From: Deltaproteobacteria bacterium
Lineage (GTDB): Bacteria; Desulfobacterota; GWC2-55-46
DNA length: 64,000 nt
Reading direction: 5' to 3'
NCBI GenBank assembly: GCA_016177845.1
Contig: JACOUO010000014.1
Span: 1-64,000 of the forward strand
This document shows positions 19,259 through 28,982 of the stretch, one piece after another. The position numbers were made by a program, and so were the translations under genes. The notes beneath the pieces are model-generated. The model made no database searches, was not told the DNA's origin, and was given only the letters and a program-made list of their open reading frames with translations. Within the stretch, counting starts at the first letter, position 1, and every line of letters begins with the position of its first letter.

Positions 19259-20242
19259 ATGAAAATTCTGGTAACTGGCGGGGCCGGTTATATCGGCTCT
19301 CACGCATGCAAGGCGCTGAAGGAAAAAGGTTATGAAGTCGTAGTGCTCGATAATCTTGTCTACGGGCACAGGGGTTTTGTGAAGTGGGGAGTGCTTGAAG
19401 AATGCGACCTCTCTGACCGCGCTGCAATAGAAGCGGTATTTAAAAAGCACAGGCCCGAGGCAGTGATGCATTTCGCGGCTTACGCGTTTGTCGGCGAGTC
19501 GGTTGAGAACCCGTCAAAATATTATTACAACAATGTCGCAGGCTCTTTGAATCTATTTGATGTGGCAAGGCTAAACGGAGTCAGGCATGTGGTATTTTCA
19601 TCCACCTGCGCTACATACGGTATTCCCAATTCAGTCCCCATACATGAGGACCACCCGCAAAGCCCGATAAACCCGTATGGCAAGACAAAGCTTGTGATAG
19701 AGCAGATGCTTGCTGATTATGACACTGCATACGGGATGAAAAGTGTGAGCCTGCGCTACTTCAACGCGGCAGGGGCTGACCCGGAGAGCGACATAGGAGA
19801 GGACCATAATCCTGAGACGCACCTTATTCCGCTGGTTTTGGACGCCGCTTCGGGAAGAAGGCCGCAGATAACGATTTTCGGCATTGATTACGCGACTGCT
19901 GACGGTACCTGCGTCCGTGATTATATCCATGTGACTGACCTTGCTGATGCGCATGTCAAGGCGCTTGAGTACCTCTCAAAGGGAGGCGGGACAATTGCCT
20001 TGAATCTGGGCAATGGGAAAGGCTATTCTGTAAGGGAAGTAATTGAATCAGCGCGGCAGATAACCGGAAGGGAAGTCCCCGTTGTGGAAGGCAGCAGAAG
20101 GGCAGGAGACCCCCCGGGGCTTGTAGGCTCATCTGACAAGGCGAAAGAGATTCTCGGCTGGAGGCCTGTCTTCGGCGAAATAGACAAGATAGTGGAACAC
20201 GCCTGGAAGTGGCATAAGAAGAGGTTTGGAAATTATAAATAA
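19259..20242 (+). CDS. galE: UDP-glucose 4-epimerase
   Basis: Interconverts UDP-glucose and UDP-galactose (or the N-acetyl forms) with bound NAD. 327 residues, normal for GalE. It has GGAGYIGSHAC, FAAYAFVGESV, SSTCATYG, YGKTKLVIEQML (Y-x3-K), LRYFNAAGADPE, RDYIHVTDLADAH and the C-terminal LGWRPVF. A ribosome site AAAGGTGGG precedes it. It would supply galactose or GalNAc donors for the nearby transferases. Confidence 0.92.
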   Translation: MKILVTGGAGYIGSHACKALKEKGYEVVVLDNLVYGHRGFVKWGVLEECDLSDRAAIEAVFKKHRPEAVMHFAAYAFVGESVENPSKYYYNNVAGSLNLFDVARLNGVRHVVFSSTCATYGIPNSVPIHEDHPQSPINPYGKTKLVIEQMLADYDTAYGMKSVSLRYFNAAGADPESDIGEDHNPETHLIPLVLDAASGRRPQITIFGIDYATADGTCVRDYIHVTDLADAHVKALEYLSKGGGTIALNLGNGKGYSVREVIESARQITGREVPVVEGSRRAGDPPGLVGSSDKAKEILGWRPVFGEIDKIVEHAWKWHKKRFGNYK

Positions 20243-20258
20243 GAAATAAATTTATTAA

Positions 20259-21275
<1,017 letters not shown>

Positions 21276-21287
21276 GGGTTTTTAAAA

Positions 21288-22238
21288 GTGCGCAAAGTAC
21301 TGATAACAGGAATAGCAGGTTTTGCAGGGTCGCACCTTACTGAGAGACTTCATAAAAAGGCGCAGGTCTGGGGTACTTATATTGACGCCAACCTGAGTAA
21401 TATCTCAGCCATCCCTGATCTCAATCTCATTAAATGCGAGCTGCTTGATTATACAAGCGTGCTTGAGGCAGTAAGCAGGATAAAACCGGACTGTATCTTT
21501 CATCTTGCGGCTCAATCTGCGCCGTCTCTGTCGTATGCCAACCCGGAGGGTACGCTTAAGACGAATATATTTTCGACATTAAATCTTTTTGAGGCAGTGC
21601 TTGCGGGCTCTCCCAATTCAACGATACTCAATATCGGCTCAGGCGATGAGTACGGAGAGGTTGACTCCGTACAATTGCCCGTAAAAGAGAGTACGGAGTT
21701 AAAGCCTCTTAATCCTTATGCTGTCAGCAAAGTGACCACAGACCTGATGAGCTTTCAGTATTCAAAGACCAGAAATCTAAAGGTGGTGCGCTGCAGGCCG
21801 TTTAACCACATCGGCCCGAGGCAGAGTGATAATTTTGTGGCAGCCTCATTCGCGAAACAGATTGCCGAAATAGAGGCAGGCATCAAGCAGGAGAAGGTAC
21901 TTAAGGTCGGCAACCTTGAGTCATCAAGGGACTTTATAGATGTGCGCGATGTTGTTGCCGCCTATGAGCTTTTAATGGATAAGGGCGAGTACGGAGAGGT
22001 TTACAATATCTGCTCAGGCAGGGCAATAAAGATACAGGAGATTCTTGATACCCTCCTTTCTTTCTCGAAGAAAAATATCGAGGTCATACAGGATATCGAG
22101 AGGCTTCGCTCCAAGGAATCTCCGGTGGTTTACGGAGACGCGATGAAGATGCAGTCGCTGGGCTGGGCTCCGAAGTATACCCTCAGGGAAAGCCTGAGAG
22201 AGCTTTTAGAATACTGGCGGGAGAGGGTCAAAGGTTAG
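21288..22238 (+). CDS. rmd: GDP-6-deoxy-D-mannose (GDP-D-rhamnose) reductase
   Basis: Reduces GDP-4-keto-6-deoxy-D-mannose to GDP-D-rhamnose. 316 residues from a GTG start. ITGIAGFAGSHLTERL, HLAAQSAPSLSY, GSGDEYGEV, YAVSKVTTDLM, CRPFNHIGPRQSDNFV and KVGNLESSRDFIDVRDVV match Rmd rather than Fcl or RmlB. Together with gmd, manC, wzm, wzt and several GT4 genes, it recalls the D-rhamnan (A-band) locus of Pseudomonas aeruginosa. Confidence 0.87.
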   Translation: MRKVLITGIAGFAGSHLTERLHKKAQVWGTYIDANLSNISAIPDLNLIKCELLDYTSVLEAVSRIKPDCIFHLAAQSAPSLSYANPEGTLKTNIFSTLNLFEAVLAGSPNSTILNIGSGDEYGEVDSVQLPVKESTELKPLNPYAVSKVTTDLMSFQYSKTRNLKVVRCRPFNHIGPRQSDNFVAASFAKQIAEIEAGIKQEKVLKVGNLESSRDFIDVRDVVAAYELLMDKGEYGEVYNICSGRAIKIQEILDTLLSFSKKNIEVIQDIERLRSKESPVVYGDAMKMQSLGWAPKYTLRESLRELLEYWRERVKG

Positions 22239-22266
22239 TCAAAAAGTTTTTTAAGCAGGTGCTCTT

Positions 22267-23421
22267 TTGAGGATTGGCATAAACGCGCTGTATCTTTTGC
22301 CGGGCAAGGTCGGCGGAAGCGAGACTTACATAAGAAATCTCGTCAAATGGCTTGTAAAGACAGGCAGACGCAATGAATTCTTTATCTTCATCAATAAAGA
22401 GAGCGTCGGCGTATTTGAAAAGATTGCGCCCGGAATAAATGTCATCCTTTGCCCCATAAATGCCTCAAACCGCCCGGTAAGGATTTTATGGGAGCAGATT
22501 ATGCTTCCTTTGCAGGTAAAAAAACATAAGATAGACATACTCTTTTCAGGCGGCATGACATCTCCTTTTTATTGTCCTGCGCCGTCGTATGTTTCCATCT
22601 ACGACCTTCAGCATATAAACCAGCCTCAGAATTTTCCGAAGTTTTATCTATGGTTCCTTAGGACCATAATCTATTTGAGCGCAAAGACCAGTAACGGGGT
22701 GCTTACGCTTTCAGGCAGGTCAAAGGCCGATATCACCAGGCACTACGGCATTGATGATAAAAGGGTCTGGGTAACATACCTTGCCTCGGACAACAAATCT
22801 TTCTACAGGCATTCGGATAAAGAAATCTCCGCGGTGAGAAAGAAGTATAGCCTGCCGGAGAGGTTTATCCTCTATATCGCTTCTTCGCTGCCGCACAAGA
22901 ACTATGAGCGTCTTTTGGAGGCCTTTAAGACAGTAAAGCAAGGCGAAGATGGCATAAAGCTTGTGCTCATCGGCGCGCGTGATTACGGTTTCGATGTGAT
23001 ACAGAAAAAGATAAAGGAGCTTGAGCTTGAGGATGATGTAGTGTTTCTCGGCTGGCTTCCTTTTGAGGATATCCCGCTTATATACTGCGCATCTGATGTC
23101 TTTGTATTCCCGTCTTTGCATGAAGGCTTTGGAATCCCTGTGCTTGAGGCCATGTCATGCGGCGTCCCCGTAGTATGTTCTAAGATAGAGCCTCTGACCG
23201 AGGTAGCCGCTGATGCCGCTTATTTTGTCAATCCTCTGGATGCAGGCGATATGGCAAAAGGAATCTCAAGCGTGCTCAGGGATAAAAAGTTGAGAGACAG
23301 GCTTATCAAAGACGGGCTTAAAAGGGCAAAGGAGTTCAGCTGGGAGAGAACCGCAAAAGACACTCTTTCAGCCATCTCTTCAGGCAGCGGAGGTAAGGCA
23401 TGCAAAAGCCTCCAAAGATAA
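22267..23421 (+). CDS. Group 1 (GT4) glycosyltransferase
   Basis: GT-B mannosyl/rhamnosyl-type transferase, 384 residues from TTG 22267 (MRIGINALYLLPGKVGGSETY). The donor domain shows ASSLPHKNYERLLEAF, GARDYGFDVI, GWLPFEDIPLIYCASDVFVFPSLHEGFGIPVLEAMSCGVPVVCS (E-x7-E) and LTEVAADAA. Its 3' end overlaps the next GT2 gene by 22 bases. Position after gmd-rmd suggests D-rhamnose transfer, by analogy only. Confidence 0.87.
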   Translation: MRIGINALYLLPGKVGGSETYIRNLVKWLVKTGRRNEFFIFINKESVGVFEKIAPGINVILCPINASNRPVRILWEQIMLPLQVKKHKIDILFSGGMTSPFYCPAPSYVSIYDLQHINQPQNFPKFYLWFLRTIIYLSAKTSNGVLTLSGRSKADITRHYGIDDKRVWVTYLASDNKSFYRHSDKEISAVRKKYSLPERFILYIASSLPHKNYERLLEAFKTVKQGEDGIKLVLIGARDYGFDVIQKKIKELELEDDVVFLGWLPFEDIPLIYCASDVFVFPSLHEGFGIPVLEAMSCGVPVVCSKIEPLTEVAADAAYFVNPLDAGDMAKGISSVLRDKKLRDRLIKDGLKRAKEFSWERTAKDTLSAISSGSGGKACKSLQR

Positions 23422-24200
23422 GCATAATAACCCCGTCATTCAATCAGGGTAAATTCATTGAGAGGACGATACTGAGCATCCTCAACCAGAACTACCCGAA
23501 CCTTGAGTATATCGTAGTAGACGGCGGCTCAAAGGATGAGACGATAACCATTCTCAAAAAATATGAAAAACGCCTGCGCTGGATATCTGAGAAAGACAAG
23601 GGACAGTCTGACGCCATAAACAAAGGCATTCGCATGTCCTCAGGTGATATTGTGGCGTACCTGAATTCTGACGACCTCTATGAAAATGGCGCGCTTAAAA
23701 AGGTCTCCGGCTATTTCACGGCACAGCCTTCTACGATGTGGGTTACGGGCAGGTGCAGGATAATAGATGAGCACGACAGGGAAAAAAGGGGATTTATAGC
23801 GGATTACAAAAATTTTTTGCTTAGCCGATATAACTATAATATACTTCTGGTTACGAACTTCATTGCCCAGCCTGCGACATTCCTGAACAGGAAGGCAATA
23901 GACGAGCTCGGGTATTTTGATATAAACCATCACAGGGTGATGGATTATGATTACTGGCTGAGGATAGGCAGGAAGTACAGGCCGGGAATCATAAATGAGG
24001 ATTTGGCGGCTTTCAGGGTCTACAGCGAGTCCAAGACCTCAAGCGCGTTTAAAACGACATTTCAGCAGGAGCTTGCGGTCTGCAGGCAGTACTCGGGCTC
24101 CCGCCTGATAAACGGGCTCCATTACCTTAATTATTTAGGCATTTGCACGGCATATACGGTACTTGATAATATCTCGAAGTTAAAGCGTAAAGAGGGTTGA
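23400..24200 (+). CDS. Family 2 glycosyltransferase
   Basis: GT-A glycosyltransferase of 266 residues. ISIITPSFNQGKFIERTI, VVDGGSKDET, WISEKDKGQSDAINKGI and AYLNSDDLY define it. It begins inside the last codons of the upstream GT4, so translation is likely coupled. Its closest relative in the window is the GT2 half of the fused protein at 16474. Confidence 0.87.
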   Translation: MQKPPKISIITPSFNQGKFIERTILSILNQNYPNLEYIVVDGGSKDETITILKKYEKRLRWISEKDKGQSDAINKGIRMSSGDIVAYLNSDDLYENGALKKVSGYFTAQPSTMWVTGRCRIIDEHDREKRGFIADYKNFLLSRYNYNILLVTNFIAQPATFLNRKAIDELGYFDINHHRVMDYDYWLRIGRKYRPGIINEDLAAFRVYSESKTSSAFKTTFQQELAVCRQYSGSRLINGLHYLNYLGICTAYTVLDNISKLKRKEG

Positions 24201-24230
24201 AAAAACCCCTTAAGAAAGAAGGTGTTTCAG

Positions 24231-25676
24231 ATGGGTGTCGCAGTCAGCAAAAAGGGCAGGAAGAGTAACGGAAAGGTCTACGCCGCGATACTTGCAGGAG
24301 GCATAGGAAGCAGGTTCTGGCCTCTTAGCAGGGAGACAACTCCAAAGCAGGTATTGAAGGTAGTAGGTGACGAGAGCCTTTTAAAGTCAACCATAAGAAG
24401 GCTCAGCCCCCTTGTTTCTCCTGAAAGGGTCATGATAGTCACAAACTCAAAGCAGGCTGAGATAATAAGGCTGCACCTTTCGTATGACGGCAAGGAGCTG
24501 AACCCCGGTTATATAATCGAGCCGATGGGCAAGAACACCGCGCCTGCGATAGGGCTTGCCGCCATGGAATTGTATAAGAAAGACCCTGATGCCGTAATGG
24601 CTGTTCTGCCTGCCGACCATGTCATAAACGACGGCAAGCAGTTCAGGGACGCCATGAAGGCTGGAATAGAGGCTGCAAGAAGCGGCCATCTTGTCACATT
24701 CGGGATCGTGCCGACCTGCCCGGAGACAGGCTACGGCTATATAAAGGCTCTGCCTAAGGCAGTAAAAAAGATAAACGGCTATTCGGTAAGGGCTGTAGAG
24801 AAGTTTGTTGAAAAGCCTGACATAAAGAGGGCAAAGCAGTATGTAAAAAACGGCGGCTACTTCTGGAACAGCGGCATCTTCCTCTGGAAGGCCGAGAGGA
24901 TTTTACAGGAGCTTAAGCTCCATCTGCCTGATATCTATGAGAAGCTCCACTGCGTAACTGACGCCCAGAGCCTTATCGAGAATTATAAACTCCTCAAGGA
25001 CATCTCCATTGACCACGGGATAATGGAGAAGGCAAAGGATGTTGTGGTAATACCCGCGAGTTTCCCCTGGTCTGACATGGGAAGCTGGAGCTCATTCGGA
25101 GAGATACTTGAGCCTGATGAGAACGGCAACCTTATCAAGGGCAGGGTCGTTGACATAGGGAGCGAAAATTCCATTATCCTGGGCTGTGACAGGGCCGTTG
25201 CAACAATAGGCTTAAAGGATATCATCCTTGTGGATACGCCTGACGCTACCCTTGTATGCCCGAAGGAAAGGGCGCAGGAAGTAAAGGATGTGGTCAATAT
25301 CCTTAAGAAAAAAGGCTATGTTGAGCACGAGATACACAGGACTGTTGAGAGGCCGTGGGGGTCTTACACCCTGCTTGAGACAGGAGAAGGCTATAAGATA
25401 AAAAAGATAAGGGTCGAACCTAAGAAGAGATTGAGCCTGCAGATGCATGCTCACAGAAGCGAGCACTGGGTAGTGATATCAGGCACAGCAAGGGTGCAGA
25501 GGGGCGAAGAGATAGTTGATTTAACCATTAACCAGTCTACCTACATACCAAAGGGCGTGAAGCACAGGCTTGAAAACCCGGGCACCACCCCTCTTGAAAT
25601 AATAGAAGTGCAGAGCGGAAAACATGTGGAAGAGGAAGATATAGTCCGTTTTGATGATGATTTTAAGAGAAAGTAA
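24231..25676 (+). CDS. manC: Mannose-1-phosphate guanylyltransferase / mannose-6-phosphate isomerase
   Basis: Bifunctional type II enzyme of about 481 residues. The N-terminal GDP-mannose pyrophosphorylase has LAGGIGSRFWPLSRE, VLPADHVI, FVEKPD and NSGIFLWKAERIL. The C-terminal cupin (from about residue 370: RPWGSYTLLETGEGYKIKKI, LQMHAHRSEHWVV) is the isomerase. ATG 24231 has GAAGG eight bases upstream and is preferred to a GTG at 24222. It supplies GDP-mannose for gmd. The phosphomannomutase needed between its two activities is not in the window. Confidence 0.92.
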   Translation: MGVAVSKKGRKSNGKVYAAILAGGIGSRFWPLSRETTPKQVLKVVGDESLLKSTIRRLSPLVSPERVMIVTNSKQAEIIRLHLSYDGKELNPGYIIEPMGKNTAPAIGLAAMELYKKDPDAVMAVLPADHVINDGKQFRDAMKAGIEAARSGHLVTFGIVPTCPETGYGYIKALPKAVKKINGYSVRAVEKFVEKPDIKRAKQYVKNGGYFWNSGIFLWKAERILQELKLHLPDIYEKLHCVTDAQSLIENYKLLKDISIDHGIMEKAKDVVVIPASFPWSDMGSWSSFGEILEPDENGNLIKGRVVDIGSENSIILGCDRAVATIGLKDIILVDTPDATLVCPKERAQEVKDVVNILKKKGYVEHEIHRTVERPWGSYTLLETGEGYKIKKIRVEPKKRLSLQMHAHRSEHWVVISGTARVQRGEEIVDLTINQSTYIPKGVKHRLENPGTTPLEIIEVQSGKHVEEEDIVRFDDDFKRK

Positions 25677-25724
25677 TTTTTTTAGTTCTGATACGATGGC
25701 TTAGCCTCGGGATAAATCATATGG

Positions 25725-25751
25725 AACACCCCTGTCTGAGACAGGGGTGTT
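25725..25751 (+). terminator. 12-bp perfect hairpin before acpS
   Basis: AACACCCCTGTC (25725-25736), loop TGA, GACAGGGGTGTT (25740-25751). No T-run follows, so it is not a classical intrinsic terminator. It closes the polysaccharide locus, and its 3' arm contains the only AGGGG-like ribosome site before acpS. It could act as a terminator, an mRNA-end stabiliser, or a translational brake on acpS. Confidence 0.55.
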
Positions 25752-25758
25752 GATATTT

Positions 25759-26112
25759 ATGCACACAGGAATCGACATAGCCTCAATCGAGAGGATAAAA
25801 AAGGCCTCGGGCAATGAGAAGTTCCTTAAAAGGATCTTCACTGACTCGGAGCTTGGGTATGCCTTCTCAAAACGCCTGCCATTCAAAAACCTTGCGGGCA
25901 GGTTTGCCGCTAAAGAGGCCTGCCTCAAGGCCCTTACAACAGGTCTTGCAAGAGGGTTAAGCTGGCAGGATATCGAGGTCTACAACGAAGATGACGGAAG
26001 GCCGCACTTAAGGCTCCGCAGTGAGGCAAAAAAACTTTTGGGCGATAGAACTGCTCATCTTAGCATCTCTTACTCAAGAGAGCTTGCCATTGCGTTCGTA
26101 GCAATCGAATAG
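25759..26112 (+). CDS. acpS: Holo-[acyl-carrier-protein] synthase
   Basis: Transfers 4'-phosphopantetheine from CoA to apo-ACP. 117 residues from ATG 25759. It shows GIDIASIERI with the metal-binding Asp, FAAKEACLKAL with the catalytic Glu/Lys, and the C-terminal HLSISYSRELAIAFV. A GTG at 25747 is in frame but lies within the hairpin. The ribosome site is buried in that hairpin's 3' arm. Confidence 0.9.
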   Translation: MHTGIDIASIERIKKASGNEKFLKRIFTDSELGYAFSKRLPFKNLAGRFAAKEACLKALTTGLARGLSWQDIEVYNEDDGRPHLRLRSEAKKLLGDRTAHLSISYSRELAIAFVAIE

Positions 26113-26125
26113 AAGCACAAAAAAA

Positions 26126-26154
26126 TTGACATTTCAAAAGCTTGCCTTTATAAA
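26126..26154 (+). promoter_or_regulatory. Sigma70-type promoter for the NSS transporter
   Basis: TTGACA (26126-26131), 17-bp spacer, TATAAA (26149-26154). It lies 36 bases before the ATG of the transporter gene, and no other gene starts between. Confidence 0.75.
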
Positions 26155-26190
26155 TATCTAAATCAAATTCCATAAAAAAGAGGTTCTTTC

Positions 26191-27732
26191 ATGAAGCAAA
26201 GGGAGCAGTGGGGCTCGCGGATGGGGCTTATACTTGCGATGGCGGGAAATGCCATAGGGCTTGGCAACTTCCTTAGGTTCCCTGTGCAGGCTGCCGAGAA
26301 CGGCGGCGGCGCGTTCATGATACCCTATTTCATATCCCTGATTATCCTTGGAATACCTCTTATGTGGGTTGAATGGGGAATCGGCAGATACGGCGGAAGC
26401 CTTGGCCACGGCACAGCGCCGGGCATGTTTGATGCCCTCTGGAAGAACAGGGCCGCTAAATATATCGGCATACTTGGGGTATTCCTGCCCCTTGTCGTTG
26501 TCATCTATTATACTTACCTTTGCTCATGGACGCTTGCCTTCAGCGTGTTTGCCCTGCTTGGCTCATACCCGAACAATGTTGACCCGTCAGCCGCCATGCC
26601 AGCCTCCGAATATCTCAAGCCGTATCAGAATTATTTATTTGATTACATTGGGGCTTCATCAGGCGGGCTTTGGCTTACGCCTGAGCCCGTAGCATATATA
26701 TTCTTCCTCGTTACGCTTATCCTTGGCCTTTGGATACTCTGGAGGGGTGTTTCAGGCGGCATTGAAATCCTTAACAAGTTCGCTATACCTGCTCTTTTTA
26801 TCATGGGTTTCATACTTTTCATAAAGGTGCTTTCAATTACCTCTCCTGTCAATCCTGAAGTGAACGCCGTATCAGGCCTTGCCTTTTTATGGGAGCCTGA
26901 TTTCAGCGGGCTTTTAAGCAGCAAGGTATGGCTGGCAGCCGCAGGGCAGATATTTTTTACATTGTCTTTAGGCCTCGGTGCGGTAATGACATACGCAAGC
27001 TATGTAAAAAGGGATGAAGACATTGCGCTTGACGGGCTTACAACTGCAAGCCTCAATGAGTTTGCGGAGGTTGTTTTTGGTTCTACAATAGCAATAACAT
27101 CAGCTGTCGTCTTTTTCGGGGCGGACGGGGCCTCCGAGATTGCAAAGGGCGGGGCGTTCAAGCTTGGCTTTATCAGCATGCCTGCCATATTTACTCACAT
27201 GGCAGGCGGACAGTTCTTTGGTTTCCTCTGGTTCCTGCTGCTTTTCTTTGCGGGTCTGACCTCGGTTGTCGCGCTTGCGCAGCCTGTTGTAGCATTCTTT
27301 GAGGATGAATTCGACTGGTCGAGGAGAAAGTCTGTCACCATACTCGGCATATTCTTTTTCCTTTCAGCGCACCTTCCCATGTTCCTCAATGGCGCGCTCG
27401 ATGAGATGGACTTCTGGGCAGGTACTTTCGGGCTTGTCATCCTTGCCCTTGTTGAAATGATAATATTTTTCTGGATATTCGGCGCTGAGAACGCATGGGA
27501 AGAGATAACGCGTGGAGCCCACATAAAGATACCGAGGCTCTTCTTCTACATCATGAAATATGTGACACCGACCTTCCTTGTGGTTATACTTATCGCCTGG
27601 ACTTACGAGCAGCTACCTGGTGTTTTGGCAAAAGAAGACCCGGCTGTCTGGGCAACAAGGATATTCCTGATCTTACTGCTGACAGCGTTCCTCATAGCGG
27701 TTAAGCTTGCATGGAAAAGGAGGGGGCAGTGA
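26191..27732 (+). CDS. Sodium-dependent NSS-family amino-acid/solute transporter
   Basis: Secondary transporter of the neurotransmitter:sodium symporter (SNF) family, 513 residues with about 12 membrane spans. GMAGNAIGLGNFLRFP-like first helix (here LILAMAGNAIGLGNFLRFP), NGGGAFMIPYF and the unwound-helix glycines are conserved. Bacterial members carry amino acids such as tryptophan, leucine, methionine or alanine, but the substrate cannot be read here. The following 31-codon gene overlaps its stop, as in methionine/alanine importers MetP-MetS. AGAGG lies seven bases before ATG. Confidence 0.88.
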   Translation: MKQREQWGSRMGLILAMAGNAIGLGNFLRFPVQAAENGGGAFMIPYFISLIILGIPLMWVEWGIGRYGGSLGHGTAPGMFDALWKNRAAKYIGILGVFLPLVVVIYYTYLCSWTLAFSVFALLGSYPNNVDPSAAMPASEYLKPYQNYLFDYIGASSGGLWLTPEPVAYIFFLVTLILGLWILWRGVSGGIEILNKFAIPALFIMGFILFIKVLSITSPVNPEVNAVSGLAFLWEPDFSGLLSSKVWLAAAGQIFFTLSLGLGAVMTYASYVKRDEDIALDGLTTASLNEFAEVVFGSTIAITSAVVFFGADGASEIAKGGAFKLGFISMPAIFTHMAGGQFFGFLWFLLLFFAGLTSVVALAQPVVAFFEDEFDWSRRKSVTILGIFFFLSAHLPMFLNGALDEMDFWAGTFGLVILALVEMIIFFWIFGAENAWEEITRGAHIKIPRLFFYIMKYVTPTFLVVILIAWTYEQLPGVLAKEDPAVWATRIFLILLLTAFLIAVKLAWKRRGQ

Positions 27733-27824
27733 GCCAGTTCGGATGGTTGTTTCTTATACTCTCCTGGGGGATTGTGTCAGGGTTTGTAATATACTGCCTG
27801 TACAGGGTGTTGAAAAAGACCTGA
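27729..27824 (+). CDS. Small membrane subunit of NSS transporter (MetS-like)
   Basis: A 31-residue protein starting at GTG 27729, which overlaps the transporter stop by 4 bases (GTGA). It has one hydrophobic helix (FGWLFLILSWGIVSGFVIYC) and ends Y-R-V-L-K-K-T. Size, single helix, basic tail and overlap with an NSS gene match the known MetS small subunits of Corynebacterium-type methionine/alanine importers. Function is inferred from that family. Confidence 0.75.
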   Translation: MSQFGWLFLILSWGIVSGFVIYCLYRVLKKT

Positions 27825-27825
27825 T

Positions 27826-28347
27826 TCAGAAGTGATGCGGGGTTTTCCTTACCTTTTCAAGCATCTTGGCTGCCTTGTGTCGCCTGTGTCTGATGACGGC
27901 CTGCTTTATAAGGTAATACGCCGCCGTCGTGCATACGGCAGAGACAATAGCATTGCCTACAAGAAACACTACATAAGCCCAGCCTGCGCCGCTTAAGAAG
28001 CCCTCGCCTTTTATCCTCTCAAGGATTGACGCACTGTCCTCACGCATAATTACGCTTCCCACAGATATGCTAAGCGCCCAGAAGAAGGGGGAAGTAATGG
28101 GATTTACTATAAATGAGCCGAGGACTGCTGCTGCCTTGTTTACCTTGAAAAGAAAAGCAAAGCCGAGCGAGAGGAAAGTGCCTATGCCAAAGGTCGGCAG
28201 CACACCCATAAGCACCCCTATGGCCGCACCTCCCGCTATCTTCTCAGGCGGGTCGTCTATGCGCATGATTTTCAGATAAGTGAGCCTTATCCTGCGCTTT
28301 ATCCTGGTGAATGGGTGTTTCTTATTTATTTTCCCGTTTGGGGGCAT
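27826..28347 (-). CDS. DUF2062 membrane protein
   Basis: 173 residues with about three membrane segments. The central GVLMGVLPTFGIGTFLSLGFAFLFKVNKAAAVLGSFIVNPITSPFFWALS pattern is the DUF2062 signature (P-T-x-G, N-P-x-T-x-P). It begins and ends with basic cytoplasmic stretches. The function of the family is unknown. It is convergent with the small transporter subunit, one base apart. Confidence 0.85.
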   Translation of the reverse strand: MPPNGKINKKHPFTRIKRRIRLTYLKIMRIDDPPEKIAGGAAIGVLMGVLPTFGIGTFLSLGFAFLFKVNKAAAVLGSFIVNPITSPFFWALSISVGSVIMREDSASILERIKGEGFLSGAGWAYVVFLVGNAIVSAVCTTAAYYLIKQAVIRHRRHKAAKMLEKVRKTPHHF

Positions 28348-28473
28348 AGTTGTAAGAGCCTGTATTCAATAAATAAATTTAACACGCGTACCTCTGTAAG
28401 TCAATGAGGGCAAATTTTAAAAACCTGAAAAAAGTCATTGTTTCAGGACTGTTTTGTTGATAACCTTTTTGCC

Positions 28474-28878
28474 GTGAAAAGCCGTATCCTCATTCTTTTT
28501 ATCATTATCGCTTTTTTTGCGCCTGTATTTAAACCGCTTGCCCACTCAAGCGGCCCAAAGCTTGAGCTGTGCACTACATCTGTACCGCAGTGCAGGCACG
28601 GAAAGACCTGTTCCATGCATAAGGCAGCCCAAAAGCACGGCTGCCACACCTCAGGCGTAAAGGCCGCAGACCATAAACAGTGCGGCGTATCCTTTAAGTG
28701 CGGCACAAAGGATGATACGGATAAAAATCTTACGCAAATTCAGGAGATGCCTTTTCTCATCGGTACGGTATTTTTCGGCAGGCACCGGCTGATAAGTCTT
28801 TTCACATTAAATAATCCTGATGATTACAAGGATTATGTCTCTTTAAGGCCTGAACGCCCTCCTTCAACAATCCTCTAA
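28474..28878 (+). CDS. Small secreted Cys/His-rich protein
   Basis: Unrecognised 134-residue protein from GTG 28474. A TTG at 28438 is open in frame, but the GTG puts a signal-type helix (KSRILILFIIIAFFAPVF) at the N terminus. Residues 33-76 hold six Cys (33, 40, 46, 57, 70, 76) and five His (42, 49, 55, 58, 67), a likely metal-binding cluster. The tail ends in a PERPP segment. It precedes an outer-membrane protein with its own CGLSCC and Met-rich motifs and a TlpA-like thioredoxin, suggesting periplasmic metal or thiol chemistry. Coding potential is good, function unknown. Confidence 0.6.
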   Translation: MKSRILILFIIIAFFAPVFKPLAHSSGPKLELCTTSVPQCRHGKTCSMHKAAQKHGCHTSGVKAADHKQCGVSFKCGTKDDTDKNLTQIQEMPFLIGTVFFGRHRLISLFTLNNPDDYKDYVSLRPERPPSTIL

Positions 28879-28982
28879 GTACATTTTAGCGTATAACGCC
28901 ATTTTCGGGCGCAAGGCAGCGGTCTGTCCCCGTGTTAAAGGGAGGATTTTGCCTGAACACTATAACCTTGAGGAGATTTCGA